Notes: a model not told the origin generated them from the sequence alone. Shown: positions 46,072 through 55,750, counted from the stretch's first letter. The stretch: DNA of 64,000 nucleotides from Spirochaetota bacterium (GCA_017999915.1 JAGNKX010000006.1:222210-286209); one strand, 5' to 3'. Program-made: numbers and translations.

Positions 46072-46266
46072 TTACCTCATGGCCCTCATCTGATCAAGGT
46101 CACCTTCCCACCTGGCCTTGCCGCGAAAACGCAGGATGCTTTTTTGCTTGCTCAAGCGCACCAGCTCACTCAGGGCCACATGCACCACTTCCTTCTTTGA
46201 TTTCAGCTTTGTTGCCGCCATGGCATCATGCATAAGCTTGTCATCTATGTCTATGTTGGTTCTCAT
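46072..46266 (-). CDS. vapB: VapB-type antitoxin (type II)
   Basis: A 64-residue ribbon-helix-helix antitoxin (MRTNIDIDDKLMHDAMAATK, then KKEVVHVALSELVRL). The ATG at 46266 follows AAGGAG, so a longer in-frame start at 46314 is rejected. The C-terminal GKARWEGDLDQMR would wrap the VapC toxin. It resembles the second VapB in the window (60905) only in family. Confidence 0.85.
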   Translation of the reverse strand: MRTNIDIDDKLMHDAMAATKLKSKKEVVHVALSELVRLSKQKSILRFRGKARWEGDLDQMRAMR

Positions 46267-46417
46267 GATAATCTCCTTATACACAAAAATAGTGATATTT
46301 ATACACATTGTCAAACGCTTTTTAAATATGATTGCTGGAAATTAAAACCATGTTGTTTTTGATTATTTGTCCGGATCGAAGGATAGTAGTTCGAAAGATT
46401 AATAATTGGGGGATCAG

Positions 46418-46595
46418 GGGGACGATTCCGAACTCGTCAAGATTATGGTTCAGACCAATTTCTGGTATTAAACAATAAAAAAAGCCGCAGAATTTTTACG
46501 GCTTTTTTTATTGAGTTCGAAAAGATGTTCTGCAGGTGACGATGGGACTTAAACTATTGGACAGTTCTTTGCTGAATGTCATGATTTGGCATAGA
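46418..46595. repeat. Composite of type B and type A repeat tails around a terminator
   Basis: A shortened type B tail (GGGGGACGATTCCGAACTCG, about 46418-46437) is followed by a strong terminator (46477-46509) and then a type A tail (CTGCAGGTGACGATGGGACT, TAAACTATTGGACAGTTC, to about 46595). It lies upstream of the vapBC start. Together with the repeat at 45510 it brackets the module. Confidence 0.65.
46477..46509. terminator. Intrinsic terminator, bidirectional
   Basis: AAAAAAAGCCG and CGGCTTTTTTT (11 pairs) around an 11-base AT-rich loop. Lies between the vapBC start and the nitric oxide reductase gene. Confidence 0.75.
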
Positions 46596-46801
46596 AATGC
46601 TGTTTAATAAAGGCCAATCATTGATAAATTCTTGCATTTTAAAATAATCAGGGTATTCTATCTTCTACGTTGGAAATGTTTAACAAGACGGCGGGTTCGT
46701 CATTAAATACAATTTTTGAGAATGATGGCGCCGCTCTTCGGATAGCATTGAGCTCCTTGCTATCCGGCACAATTCATAATTAAAACAACAGGGGGTAGAT
46801 C

Positions 46802-49033
46802 ATGATAAAACCACAGGTTCGTGCCATATTGTTATTTATTCTCGCCGTGTGTTTTGGCGTGCTCATATTTGGAGGATATCTGATCAAGCGGGACAAGCCG
46901 CCCATACCGGACAGAATCGTCGACCAGAACAACAGGGTGCTCATAACGGGTGAAAATATCAAGGATGGCCAGAATTATTTTTACAGCAGGGGCGGTCAGC
47001 ATATAGGGACCATCTGGGGCCACGGCTCATATCTCGCGCCGGACTGGTCTGCCGATTACCTCCATCGACTCGGTCTCTACGCTGCGGCGCGTTACCTGGG
47101 GCTTGACGCGGAAAAGGCGCGTTCCTTCACGCAGAAGGATTTCGACTCCCTCAATCCTGTGAAAAAAGCGGAGATATCCGCCATGGTCGCGAAGGATTTG
47201 AGGGTTAACCGATATGATTCCGGAAAGAACGAGTTGGTTTATACAGTCAACCAGTCTGAGGCTTATGAATATCTGAAAGAGTATTACACCGATCTGTTTA
47301 AAAAAGGCAATGATCGTATGGGACTGCAGCCGGGGATTGCCCGCAATGACAAGGACGGTTTTATTATCGCGAGCTTTTTTTCCTGGCTTGCCTGGGCGGC
47401 CGGTACGACGCGCCCCGGCAAAGACGTCACCTATACGACAAACTGGCCCTATGACCCTCTGGTTGGAAATGTTCCGACCGCTGAAATGGTCATATGGTCG
47501 ATCGTGAGCGTGATCCTGCTCATCCTAGCGCTGGGCCTGGTGCTGTTCTTCTATAACAGGTACATGAAAGAGGATGATTATTCGGCCAGGCTTGCGGCCC
47601 TCAATGAACCGGCTCCCACGTCGAGCCAGAAAGCCACGGTGCTGTATTTTCTCGTGGCGTCACTCCTGTTCCTGGCCCAAATAGGAACCGGCTCTCTCAC
47701 CGCGCATTACACGGTTGAGGGCACTAACTTTTTCGGCTTCCCCATCGCCACGATCCTGCCCTACGCGGCGCTCAGGACCTGGCACCTCCAGCTTGCCATC
47801 TTCTGGATCGCAACCTGCTTCCTGGCGACGGGACTGTTCATCGGGCCTTTCGTCGGCAAGGAGCCGAAGCACCAGGGGAAGCTTGTCATTGTCCTGTTCG
47901 CGGCAGTCGTGGTTGTTGTCCTGGGCACCCTCTCCGGCACCTGGCTTTCGATACAGGGATTCTTCGGCGGCGAGGGTTATTATCTAGGACACCAGGGGTA
48001 TGAATATATCGAGCTCGGCAGGGTATGGCAGCTGCTTCTCGTTGTGGGGATGCTGATATGGCTTGTCCTGGTGCTGAGGGCCATTCTTCCCGCACTTAAG
48101 AATGAGAAAGATAAAGGCGGTCTAACCCACCTCCTTCTCTATAGCTCTATAGCGATACCCCTGTTTTACATGGCGGGGCTCATGTATGGAAAGGGAAGCC
48201 ATTTATCGGACGCCGAGTACTGGCGCTGGTGGGTGGTGCACCTCTGGGTGGAAGGGTTCTTCGAGGTTTTCGCGACGGTGGTGCTTGCTTTTATCCTGTC
48301 CCGGATCGGGGCAGTAAGCGAAAAATTTGCCCACACTACCGTATACCTCAGCGTTTTCCTCTATCTCGGAAGCGGCATAATAGGGACGTTCCATCACCTC
48401 TACTGGTCGGGTACGCCGGCCCCTATCATGGCTCTGGGAGGGGTTTTCTCCGCCCTTGAAGTCGTTCCGCTTACGCTGTTGGGATTTGAAGCGGCGATGA
48501 ATCTCCGGACCATAGAAAAAGCAGGTCACGCCTATGAGTACCGATGGCCGCTTTATTTCTTCATATCAGTCGCTTTCTGGAACCTCGTGGGTGCCGGTGT
48601 GTTTGGGTTTCTCATAAATCCTCCCATCATCCTTTATTATATCCAGGGGATCAACACGACGCCGATACACGCACATACCGCGTTGTTCGGGGTGTATGGA
48701 CTCCTGGCGATTGCTCTCATGCTTTTCTCTGTGCGGCATATATTCAAAAAGAACGCCTGGTCCGATTCTCTTCTCAAGTGGTGTTTCTGGGGACTCAATG
48801 GCGGCATATTCCTCATGACGGTTATAAGCCTCATCCCCTCCGGTTTTTATCAATTCTACCACGCGGTGAGCAAGGGCATGTGGTACGCGCGGAGCCCGGA
48901 AATAGCGAGCGGAGATTTCATCAGAACGGTTTCATGGCTCAGGATGGGGCCGGATATCATTTTCGTGCTGGGCGCTTTCTGCCTTTTTGCCTTCCTGGCC
49001 CGTGGGATCTGGATTTCATTTATTAAAAAATGA
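46802..49033 (+). CDS. norZ: Quinol-dependent nitric oxide reductase (qNor)
   Basis: A single-subunit inner-membrane enzyme of 743 residues that reduces NO to N2O with electrons from quinol. The N-terminal helix (about 6-29) and a large periplasmic domain (30-220) with VLITGENIKDGQNYF and YSRGGQHIG are specific to qNor. The NorB-like core has about twelve helices, with His/Glu metal ligands in ALRTWHLQLAIFW, WWVVHLWVEGFFEVF, GTFHHLYWSG and HAHTALFGVYG. The gene is monocistronic, ended by a terminator. It gives NO detoxification or the NO-reducing step of denitrification. Confidence 0.95.
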   Translation: MIKPQVRAILLFILAVCFGVLIFGGYLIKRDKPPIPDRIVDQNNRVLITGENIKDGQNYFYSRGGQHIGTIWGHGSYLAPDWSADYLHRLGLYAAARYLGLDAEKARSFTQKDFDSLNPVKKAEISAMVAKDLRVNRYDSGKNELVYTVNQSEAYEYLKEYYTDLFKKGNDRMGLQPGIARNDKDGFIIASFFSWLAWAAGTTRPGKDVTYTTNWPYDPLVGNVPTAEMVIWSIVSVILLILALGLVLFFYNRYMKEDDYSARLAALNEPAPTSSQKATVLYFLVASLLFLAQIGTGSLTAHYTVEGTNFFGFPIATILPYAALRTWHLQLAIFWIATCFLATGLFIGPFVGKEPKHQGKLVIVLFAAVVVVVLGTLSGTWLSIQGFFGGEGYYLGHQGYEYIELGRVWQLLLVVGMLIWLVLVLRAILPALKNEKDKGGLTHLLLYSSIAIPLFYMAGLMYGKGSHLSDAEYWRWWVVHLWVEGFFEVFATVVLAFILSRIGAVSEKFAHTTVYLSVFLYLGSGIIGTFHHLYWSGTPAPIMALGGVFSALEVVPLTLLGFEAAMNLRTIEKAGHAYEYRWPLYFFISVAFWNLVGAGVFGFLINPPIILYYIQGINTTPIHAHTALFGVYGLLAIALMLFSVRHIFKKNAWSDSLLKWCFWGLNGGIFLMTVISLIPSGFYQFYHAVSKGMWYARSPEIASGDFIRTVSWLRMGPDIIFVLGAFCLFAFLARGIWISFIKK

Positions 49034-49105
49034 GCCGGTCGTCATGAACGCGGGAAACGATTAACCGATACCAGCGCTGTGCTGCGATTCGTATCGGGAG
49101 ATGAA

Positions 49106-49132
49106 AGACGCTGCCCGACAGGGGCAGCGTCT
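49106..49132. terminator. Bidirectional terminator between norZ and usp
   Basis: AGACGCTGCCC and GGGCAGCGTCT form an 11-pair stem with a five-base loop. It stands between two convergent genes and can end both transcripts. Confidence 0.75.
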
Positions 49133-49159
49133 TGTTTCATTGGCGGGACGTGCCCGTTA

Positions 49160-49615
49160 TTACTGTAGAGCGGTATGAACAACGAGCGTATCGCAGTTGG
49201 AACGTTCTATCAGCTTTTCTGAGAGATGCGTCCTGAACCTCTGCCATGCTGTTTTCCTTGGATGCGGCCCAATGACAAGCAGATTGATGTTCTTTTCGCG
49301 TTCTTCCTGTAAAATCTCATCAATTGTCTTGCCATAGCGTATATCGGATAAAATGGTTACGCCCTTGTGGTTCCTTAACCTATTTATTTCGGCATCCAGC
49401 TTGCTGCGGGCTTCATTTATCAGCTTAGTTTTCTCTCCCGCGACCTGCTCTTCGCTGAGGCAATAATCCACGGCGCATTCTTCTATTTTATCCACAGCAT
49501 GTACTACATATACGGTTGATTTCACTTGTTCGGCCAGCGCAACCGCCTCGTCAAGGGCGGCCCGTGAGGAGCTGGTGAAGTCCGTCGCGACCAGGATGTT
49601 TTTAATGGTATTCAT
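49160..49615 (-). CDS. Universal stress protein (UspA family)
   Basis: A 151-residue cytoplasmic protein. NILVATDFTSSSRAALDEAV starts the Usp fold, and the ATP-binding G-2x-G-9x-G(S/T) region is seen as LLVIGPHPRKTAWQRF. The phosphate-loop Ser is degenerate (HLSEKLIERSNCDTLVV). In other species such proteins act under hypoxia, nitrosative stress or starvation. It converges with the NO reductase gene and is divergent from a TetR gene. Confidence 0.92.
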   Translation of the reverse strand: MNTIKNILVATDFTSSSRAALDEAVALAEQVKSTVYVVHAVDKIEECAVDYCLSEEQVAGEKTKLINEARSKLDAEINRLRNHKGVTILSDIRYGKTIDEILQEEREKNINLLVIGPHPRKTAWQRFRTHLSEKLIERSNCDTLVVHTALQ

Positions 49616-49741
49616 GATGTGCCTCCTTTTATCTTTTGCATCTCATTTCCATATATAATATAGCGCACACCTGAAGCCCCGGCAAGAAAAAGTATTGACT
49701 TTTTTAAATAATTAGTTAATATTTACTAACACGGAGGCGTT

Positions 49742-50338
49742 ATGAAAAAATTGACCCTGAGGCAACATGAGATACTGGACGATGCTCTTGACATCATTGC
49801 CCGTTACGGTATGCAGCGCATGACCATCAAAAACCTTGCACACGCTGTTAAAGTAAGCGAGCCTGCTTTGTATCGTCATTTCAAATCGAAATTCGACATA
49901 CTCATGACGATTCTTGTCAGGTACGGGAGCAATCTGCAGGAACTTTTCAAGCAATCGGAGCATGAAACTGTCTCGTCGGTCGATGCGATTGAAACATTCT
50001 ACACGGGCATGTTTAGAGGCTTCGAAAAGCAGCCCGCCCTTTCAATTGTCATATTTTCCGAGGACCTGTTCCGATATGACCGCAGGTTATCGCATGAAGT
50101 AACGACCATTATTAAGCTCACGCATGAACGCATATATAAGATCCTCAAGGAAGGAGTCCGTCGCGGTGAGGTTAGATCTGATGTACCGGCAAAACAGCTT
50201 GCATGGATGGTCATGGGAATAATGAGGCTCCTGATCACAAGATGGAGAATTTCAGATTACCGGCTGGGTCTTGTGAAGGAAGGCCGTGAAGCGATCATCC
50301 TGATTCGCAAGGTAATTGCTCCGGCACGAAAAAAGTGA
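49742..50338 (+). CDS. TetR-family regulator beside usp and norZ
   Basis: A 198-residue regulator with HTH at about residues 8-55 (ILDDALDIIARYGMQRMTIK; AVKVSEPALYRHFKSKFDIL). A TTAGT/ACTAA inverted pair (49711-49730) lies just upstream. It is divergent from the usp gene, so usp is its likely target besides itself; involvement with norZ is possible. Confidence 0.85.
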   Translation: MKKLTLRQHEILDDALDIIARYGMQRMTIKNLAHAVKVSEPALYRHFKSKFDILMTILVRYGSNLQELFKQSEHETVSSVDAIETFYTGMFRGFEKQPALSIVIFSEDLFRYDRRLSHEVTTIIKLTHERIYKILKEGVRRGEVRSDVPAKQLAWMVMGIMRLLITRWRISDYRLGLVKEGREAIILIRKVIAPARKK

Positions 50339-50395
50339 TTTCTCTGATGTTTACATCTATTCTTTGCTGTTTTCTCTTGCATAATGCCTTTCCAT

Positions 50396-50959
50396 TTATA
50401 CTTTTTTTGAAGTATCGCCCATGGCAACATGCTCTTCCGGGTAATATACTCTCCCTGCCATAATCCTGGCAAATGATGTCATTGAGTGTCCCTTAACGAT
50501 CGCTTTAGAGTAAATATCTTTCACCACTACGCCCCTGGCTGTTAATGCATCGGCGATTAATGAACGGTGGCATCGCCAGGGTACGGATTCCGCACACATT
50601 AATACAGAGGTTTTATTTACTAAGAGGGCTATCAGTTTTTCGAGAGCCACATCGAATTTGCCCGTTTGCATGTAATCCGCAAATCCCCGGAATGATGGTT
50701 TTCTCCATCCCTTATTAATGGTATCCTTAAGTGCATGTCTGAATCCTCCCAAGTCTTTCATCTGCCTGTAATTAATATGTCTGTTTCGAAGGATTTTCGC
50801 AAAGACGTCCCTGTTAAACTGTGGGTTATGCATTGATCGGGGGATGGAGCGGATGTCCACGACCTGTTTTATTTTATATGTTTTGAGAATTTCAATAAAC
50901 TCTTCTATTGTACGGTTTGAATGTCCTACAGTGTAAATAGTTCCCTTGATATTTTTCAT
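50396..50959 (-). CDS. DUF488-family protein
   Basis: A 187-residue protein of the DUF488 family: YTVGHSNRTIEEFIEILKTY, VDIRSIPRSMHNPQFN and the cysteine motif VLMCAESVPWRCHRSLIAD (about 130-150). The function of the family is unknown. The ATG at 50959 has a weak GGAA before it; two upstream in-frame ATGs could also serve. It runs convergent with the TetR gene. Confidence 0.8.
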   Translation of the reverse strand: MKNIKGTIYTVGHSNRTIEEFIEILKTYKIKQVVDIRSIPRSMHNPQFNRDVFAKILRNRHINYRQMKDLGGFRHALKDTINKGWRKPSFRGFADYMQTGKFDVALEKLIALLVNKTSVLMCAESVPWRCHRSLIADALTARGVVVKDIYSKAIVKGHSMTSFARIMAGRVYYPEEHVAMGDTSKKV

Positions 50960-51093
50960 AAACATTCCAATGTTCGAATAAAACACTTATGGATGCGCGG
51001 TCACCCAACACAAAAGTCTGTTTAAAATCCTGTATAAGTTATAATGTGATCGGCAATTTCCACTGTCAGGTTTACTCGTTATTATTTGTTCCC

Positions 51094-51294
51094 TTACTGC
51101 TTCCCCCTCCCGTCGTCACAGGGCTGGTCCTCGTCATAATTACGCGCCATTTCCGGGTGGGTCGTTGTCGTGCATTGCGGCAGAGTTTGAACGATCATGG
51201 GTTTGTCACAACATATTGGGACTGATTCATTCTCTTTATACTCTTTTTGCGCATTGCAAGCGGAACATCGGTAGACATGTTTTATTTCGTCCAT
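51094..51294 (-). CDS. Small zinc-ribbon-like protein
   Basis: A 66-residue protein with YRCSACNAQKEYKENE followed by PICCDKPM, a four-cysteine arrangement suited to zinc or iron, similar to desulforedoxin-like or FmdB-type ribbons. The C-terminus is acidic and polar. It is one of several small metal-binding proteins on this strand near rubredoxin. Confidence 0.55.
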   Translation of the reverse strand: MDEIKHVYRCSACNAQKEYKENESVPICCDKPMIVQTLPQCTTTTHPEMARNYDEDQPCDDGRGKQ

Positions 51295-51425
51295 GCCATT
51301 ACTCCTTTGTTATGATATATACTCCATGTATAACCATGCTCATTGATTAATGCTGCCTTAGAGGCATGAATCCCTCCACCTAATCCGGTCCTGCGGGGCT
51401 TAAATGTCGCTTATATGTATAATAC

Positions 51426-51587
51426 TTATTTCGCAGGTTCAAATTCGCTTTTACTTGCTCCGCACACGGGGCATACCCATGAATCGGGAAGATCATCGAA
51501 TTTAGTTCCTGGTTTTACGCCATTATCAGGATCCCCTATCTCCGGATCATATACATAACCGCAAACTGAACATACATACTTTTTCAT
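51426..51587 (-). CDS. Rubredoxin
   Basis: A 53-residue rubredoxin, too short for many gene callers. It has the two iron-binding cysteine pairs, [12 protein letters not shown] (residues 6 and 9) and [12 protein letters not shown] (about 39 and 42), in the standard spacing. It carries single electrons, in anaerobes often to NO or oxygen reductases or superoxide reductases. Its place beside hemerythrins suggests a role in oxygen or NO handling. Confidence 0.92.
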   Translation of the reverse strand: MKKYVCSVCGYVYDPEIGDPDNGVKPGTKFDDLPDSWVCPVCGASKSEFEPAK

Positions 51588-51735
51588 AGTCACCTCATTT
51601 TTATAATCTGAATTATTTAATATTTAACTCGTTACATATCTTATTCATTTTTCCGTGATTAAGGGGCGAAGCCCCTTAAAAGCCCCCCGCAGAGCTTGCC
51701 TGCTAGCGTAAAACGCAGTTTCGCAATAAGTCTAT

Positions 51736-52179
51736 TTATTGGCTCTTAATTTGAAGCAATTGTTTCATTATGTCGACATTTTTTTCGTGTTGTATTTTTA
51801 TCGCCTCAACAAATAACATGCTGGAGGCAGAATTTATCAATTCCCTGTTATATCTGATCTGTTTTGCAACCCATTCCTGTCCTTTTATCAGGAGCTTGAG
51901 CTTCTCATCTGTTGAATCAAGAGCCCTGATTTTATCAATAAAATCGCCTGTCCTTTCTCCCGGATCCTGTCCGAGATTTTTTATCAGGTTGGTTAAAATC
52001 TGGCAATTCATACCTTCATCCCGAAGATAGATCAGCAACTGAGATTTAAGATCGCCATCTTCAATCAAGGGCATTATTTCATTCAAAGACTTGACGCCCG
52101 CTCTCTCCGCTTCAAGAAGCATGCGGTAGAAATCCGCGAGTAAATCTTCATGTTTTTCCTTGTTGTCCATGTCATTCAT
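51736..52179 (-). CDS. DUF6306-like helical protein
   Basis: A 147-residue all-helical protein. The start ADFYRMLLEAERAGVKSLNE is like the ferritin-like DUF6306 family; a later helix has QEWVAKQIRYNRELI. No clear EXXH metal-binding set is seen, so ferritin-like function is unproven. Its start overlaps the stop of the hemerythrin gene by eight bases, so the two are translationally coupled. Confidence 0.6.
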   Translation of the reverse strand: MNDMDNKEKHEDLLADFYRMLLEAERAGVKSLNEIMPLIEDGDLKSQLLIYLRDEGMNCQILTNLIKNLGQDPGERTGDFIDKIRALDSTDEKLKLLIKGQEWVAKQIRYNRELINSASSMLFVEAIKIQHEKNVDIMKQLLQIKSQ

Positions 52180-52714
52180 GCCTTTCCTTTAGTGACGTAT
52201 AAATAGCGTTGTATTTTTCATGAATCATCTTTTTGTCGAATTCCCAAAAGTCATTCAGCATTTCATCCAATTCAACATTTGAGAAATATTTTTCAGTATT
52301 AGGGAAAAATATTTTATCTTCTTTTAAAATATGAGGCGGGTAAAAAACAATTAAATCTGACAATGTATCTGTAATAGTTTTGATGCTTGAAGAATCTCCG
52401 TCGGCATATTTTTTATTACCTTCAATTAGTCGACTCACCATTTTTCTGGCAACTGCATGCTCATCAATCAATTCCCGCATCATTCTCTCATCTTCAGCGC
52501 CGAGATTTATGTTTTTTAATTTTGTGAATAAGATTTCTTCTTCTTTCCCGTGATGCGTCCGGTCTGCATATGTTTTAATAAAATCTACAATAGTATCAAT
52601 GAACACTGGATTCAATATATTGCTTTTTTTAATGACATCCAATTCTTTCCCTGTAATATTTAACATTTTTTCAATGAGCCTGTGCTCGGTCATCAATGGA
52701 CCTCTTGGTTTCAT
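52172..52714 (-). CDS. Hemerythrin-domain protein
   Basis: A 180-residue four-helix protein. The iron-ligand pattern is TEHRLIEKM, RTHHGKEEEILF, IDEHAVARKMV and PPHILKEDKIFFP, so all expected His and Glu positions are present. The ATG at 52714 follows GGAGG; longer frames upstream are rejected. In this class hemerythrins bind oxygen or NO. It is coupled to the following DUF6306-like gene. Confidence 0.85.
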   Translation of the reverse strand: MKPRGPLMTEHRLIEKMLNITGKELDVIKKSNILNPVFIDTIVDFIKTYADRTHHGKEEEILFTKLKNINLGAEDERMMRELIDEHAVARKMVSRLIEGNKKYADGDSSSIKTITDTLSDLIVFYPPHILKEDKIFFPNTEKYFSNVELDEMLNDFWEFDKKMIHEKYNAIYTSLKERHE

Positions 52715-52957
52715 GTATACCTCCGTCATTGTTATTTGCTTTGGATATTTTACCTTGCCGTATCCTTCGTATTGTGCCATAGCCTGCAAATCGTCGCAAG
52801 TAGAATAATTTCCAAAATCGTGTACACTATAACAGTGTCTCCTGCGCATGTTAAGTGCTATAACCGCCGCTTGCGGTCCGGATATCTTCTACCGTAAGGA
52901 AGCTGCCACATGAATGATGCGAACAAATATCAACATTCATCACTACCATCATTTTCC

Positions 52958-53380
52958 TTATAAATTATAATTCCCCGCCGCTTCCGGCTGATATATCATA
53001 TTGATGATTACAAACTTTTTTAATCCTTCCGGGAAGGTCCAGTTTATGACATTGCCGACCCTGCGCCCTATAACGGCTGTTCCTATCGGGGACAGTATCG
53101 ATACGATATCCTTTTCACTATTTGCTTCTTCGGGAAAAACCAGATTCAAGACTCTCGATTCTATTCCCTCATTGTCTTTTATTTCAAATATCGAGTTCAT
53201 GGTAACGTAATCAGACGGGATTTCCCTTGAGGAAACCGTACGCACCTTGTGCAATTCCTGTCTTAATTTTTTAGCATTTTCTTTTTGTTCTTTTGAAAGT
53301 GTATTCTGTAAATGGCCGAGAAGAATCATTATCCGCCCATAATCATACCTGGTTATTAATAACTCGCTGCTGGGTGCCAT
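52958..53380 (-). CDS. Short GreA/GreB-family protein (Rnk-like), copy 1
   Basis: A 140-residue protein with a short N-terminal helix pair (about 1-50) and a C-terminal FKBP-like GreA/GreB domain (SPIGTAVIGRRVGNVINWTF). The coiled coil is too short for transcript cleavage; in E. coli, Rnk has this form and binds RNA polymerase. It has a close paralogue at 55221-55640 and, like it, lies just after a hemerythrin gene. Confidence 0.8.
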   Translation of the reverse strand: MAPSSELLITRYDYGRIMILLGHLQNTLSKEQKENAKKLRQELHKVRTVSSREIPSDYVTMNSIFEIKDNEGIESRVLNLVFPEEANSEKDIVSILSPIGTAVIGRRVGNVINWTFPEGLKKFVIINMIYQPEAAGNYNL

Positions 53381-53431
53381 TGCTTTATCCCTTATTGCTA
53401 ATCATGGAAAAATATATTCATCTAATCCACA

Positions 53432-53980
53432 TCATGAATACTTTTTAAAAAGATAATCAATACTGTTTTTGATATACTTGGTGTCGCATGCCTCCATAAC
53501 GTATTTCTCGTATTCGTCGAATTGAATGCAAACATTCTCCTGCTCCGAATCCGAAAGATAATGATCTATAATGGTAAATAGTTTCTCGCTCTCCATTTCA
53601 ATATGCGATTCCATGTGGTTGATATATCCCACAAAACTAGTTATGAACCTTGGGGAGATCAATTCATAAGGATTTTCCGGAAATAAATTTTGCAGGTTCT
53701 TGATATATATTCTGCACAGCTTGTGTTCCGCTGTAAGAGTATCTATCTCATTTTTGATGAGTCCGTTTTCTTTTTTTGTGAGATTCTTAAAAAGGATTGT
53801 TTCTTCTTTTCCCTTATGGCACATGTCGGTGAATATCGCGTTAAATCTGATGCATTCAGAAAGGTCGATTTTATTTATTATTTCCGAATCTTCCGATTTC
53901 ATGAATATCTTCTGTGAAATTCCCAGGCTTTTCATGATATAATCATGATCTTCCCTGATGTGATCAACGGCTATCCCCAT
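53432..53980 (-). CDS. Hemerythrin-like protein, copy 1 of a tandem pair
   Basis: A 182-residue helical protein. Candidate ligands are HIREDHDYIM, MCHKGKEETILF, TAEHKLCRIYI and INHMESHIEMESEKLF. It is a clear paralogue of the protein at 55751-56299 (starts MGIAVDHIREDHDYI versus MGKAVEHIRRDHEYI). The gene pairs with a GreA/GreB-like gene downstream, as does its copy. Confidence 0.8.
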   Translation of the reverse strand: MGIAVDHIREDHDYIMKSLGISQKIFMKSEDSEIINKIDLSECIRFNAIFTDMCHKGKEETILFKNLTKKENGLIKNEIDTLTAEHKLCRIYIKNLQNLFPENPYELISPRFITSFVGYINHMESHIEMESEKLFTIIDHYLSDSEQENVCIQFDEYEKYVMEACDTKYIKNSIDYLFKKYS

Positions 53981-54035
53981 TTCATGTTCCTTGATCGTAT
54001 TCTCTTATTGTTGCTATCAGTGACCTTTGAAAATT

Positions 54036-55124
54036 TTATTGATGAAATATTCCTTTTATATTTTCAGATGCCCGATAGATGGCGTACTCCTCCTTTCTTA
54101 TCGGATAATCCCAGCATCCCTGCTTGTGCAGCACGCGCCCGCCAAAGCCGGTTTTGAAACGATATAGTCCGTACAGCGGATGAGCCGTATCCTCGACGGG
54201 CGATATTCCATATAGATCATACTCTATGCATCCTTTTTTGCGGGCAAAACGTATTGTTTCCCACTGTAGGGCATATGAAGCCATGTGATTTCTTTTATTA
54301 TTTGCTGAAGCGCCATACAGGAATGTCGCGCGCCGGTGACTTATCGATACTATGTTGCCGGCAACAACCTCATCGTCCGCAACGGCGATGAGCAGATGTA
54401 TTGATGCCGAATTATGATTCTCCTGGTTTGCTTCAAACATGGTTTCGAAATATTCATATCTATGTCTTTGGAAGCCAGCCCTGCCGGCGGTTTGAAGATA
54501 AAGCCTGTACCAGGCATGGAGCCGTTCCAATCCGGATTCCATCACGATGACCCCTTTTCTTTCGGCCAGGCGGATATTATATCTTGTTTTCGATTTCATC
54601 CTGCCGAGTATCTCGTCTTCCGGCACGGTTAAATCTATGATAACCGTATCAGGCGGTTGAATATCGGTTATTGCCTTCCGTATGTTCCAGTACCTGGTGC
54701 TAAAATTCATCCGCATTTCTCTAACATGCGGTTCTGGGCATCCTTGCCATCGGCCATCGGCGTCATAGCGGCTTTGGTCGTGCGCATAGGGTGTTTCCCA
54801 TGGAAGGTCATACCGTATAAAAACACAATTCCGGGGAAGATGTCTGGCAAGTCCATATGAAAGCGATTCAAGGAATAATCCTTTCACTTCCTCTTCCGGC
54901 GCTATTTCCGGCCCCTGCGGCACATAGGCCATGCACCTGTCCTGGTTAATTCTATGGACCAAAACAAGAATGTCTCCCTCTGCGTTTCTTGATATTATGT
55001 CAAAGGCACAGGGAATCCATCCGAGCCGTGACTTTATCGAGCTCCACAGGGATGTCTGGTGAAGGATGATCGTCGGAATTAATGCTCCCGATTCCTTATG
55101 TTTCAGAATTACATCCATGAACAT
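54036..55124 (-). CDS. FemAB/GNAT-like acyl- or aminoacyl-transferase
   Basis: A 362-residue protein with two GNAT folds as in FemA/FemB-like enzymes. The C-terminal GNAT has KTRYNIRLAERKGV, VVAGNIVSISHRRATFLYGA and a closing GCIEYDLYGISP followed by GLYRFKTGFGG. FemABX enzymes add amino acids to peptidoglycan precursors using aminoacyl-tRNA. The gene is inserted between the two hemerythrin/GreA-like pairs on the same strand. Confidence 0.8.
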   Translation of the reverse strand: MFMDVILKHKESGALIPTIILHQTSLWSSIKSRLGWIPCAFDIISRNAEGDILVLVHRINQDRCMAYVPQGPEIAPEEEVKGLFLESLSYGLARHLPRNCVFIRYDLPWETPYAHDQSRYDADGRWQGCPEPHVREMRMNFSTRYWNIRKAITDIQPPDTVIIDLTVPEDEILGRMKSKTRYNIRLAERKGVIVMESGLERLHAWYRLYLQTAGRAGFQRHRYEYFETMFEANQENHNSASIHLLIAVADDEVVAGNIVSISHRRATFLYGASANNKRNHMASYALQWETIRFARKKGCIEYDLYGISPVEDTAHPLYGLYRFKTGFGGRVLHKQGCWDYPIRKEEYAIYRASENIKGIFHQ

Positions 55125-55220
55125 GTATCCTTAAACATTTTGATGCTCCGCGAAATGATTAAAGACGCACAATTGCCGTTATCGAAACAATATGTTAAAT
55201 TTACTTGGGTCTAATAGCGA

Positions 55221-55640
55221 CTATAGTTGGTAATCACCGGCGGCTTCCGGCTGGTATATTATCCTGGTGATGATAAATTTTTTAACGCCCGCCGGGACCT
55301 TCCAATGTATCACGTTACCCACGCGGTAGCCCAATACGGCGGTGCCCACGGGCGACAATATGGACACCCGGTTCTCCTCAATATTCGCTTTCTCGGGGAA
55401 TACCAGTGTAAGTGTTCTTGTTTCGGATTCATCAACTTCTTTAATCTCAAAGCTTGAATTCATCGTTACGCAATCGTGGGGGATATCGTATGAATCTACC
55501 CTTTGCGCCCTTTTAAGCTCCATTACCAGCCTGTCCGCGTTTTCCTTCTGCTCTTTCGAAAAGGTGTTTCTCAACCGGTCAATCATGCTCATGATCCGTC
55601 CGTAATCGAAGCCCGTTATCATTATTTCATTGGTGTTCAT
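55221..55640 (-). CDS. Short GreA/GreB-family protein (Rnk-like), copy 2
   Basis: A 139-residue paralogue of the protein at 52958-53380, with the same ending (QPEAAG then YQL) and domain SPVGTAVLGYRVGNVIHWKV. The ATG at 55640 follows GAGGTC; it gives a protein aligned end to end with copy 1, so a longer frame up to 55754 is rejected. It lies 110 bp after its hemerythrin partner. Confidence 0.8.
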   Translation of the reverse strand: MNTNEIMITGFDYGRIMSMIDRLRNTFSKEQKENADRLVMELKRAQRVDSYDIPHDCVTMNSSFEIKEVDESETRTLTLVFPEKANIEENRVSILSPVGTAVLGYRVGNVIHWKVPAGVKKFIITRIIYQPEAAGDYQL

Positions 55641-55750
55641 TATACTGACCTCGCTTGTTGAATTCTTTTCCTCGCGGTCTCGGCAGAAATACTCATACCG
55701 CCTGAGCCGCCTTTTGTTCATTATGACGCGTGTTTTATTCTTCATTCTTT

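Noticed and set aside
45510..46595. Repeats flanking VapBC as integron attC sites.
   Set aside because: The hairpins are terminator-like and the paired R'/R'' core sites (RYYYAAC and GTTRRRY) are not found in register. No integrase is in the window.
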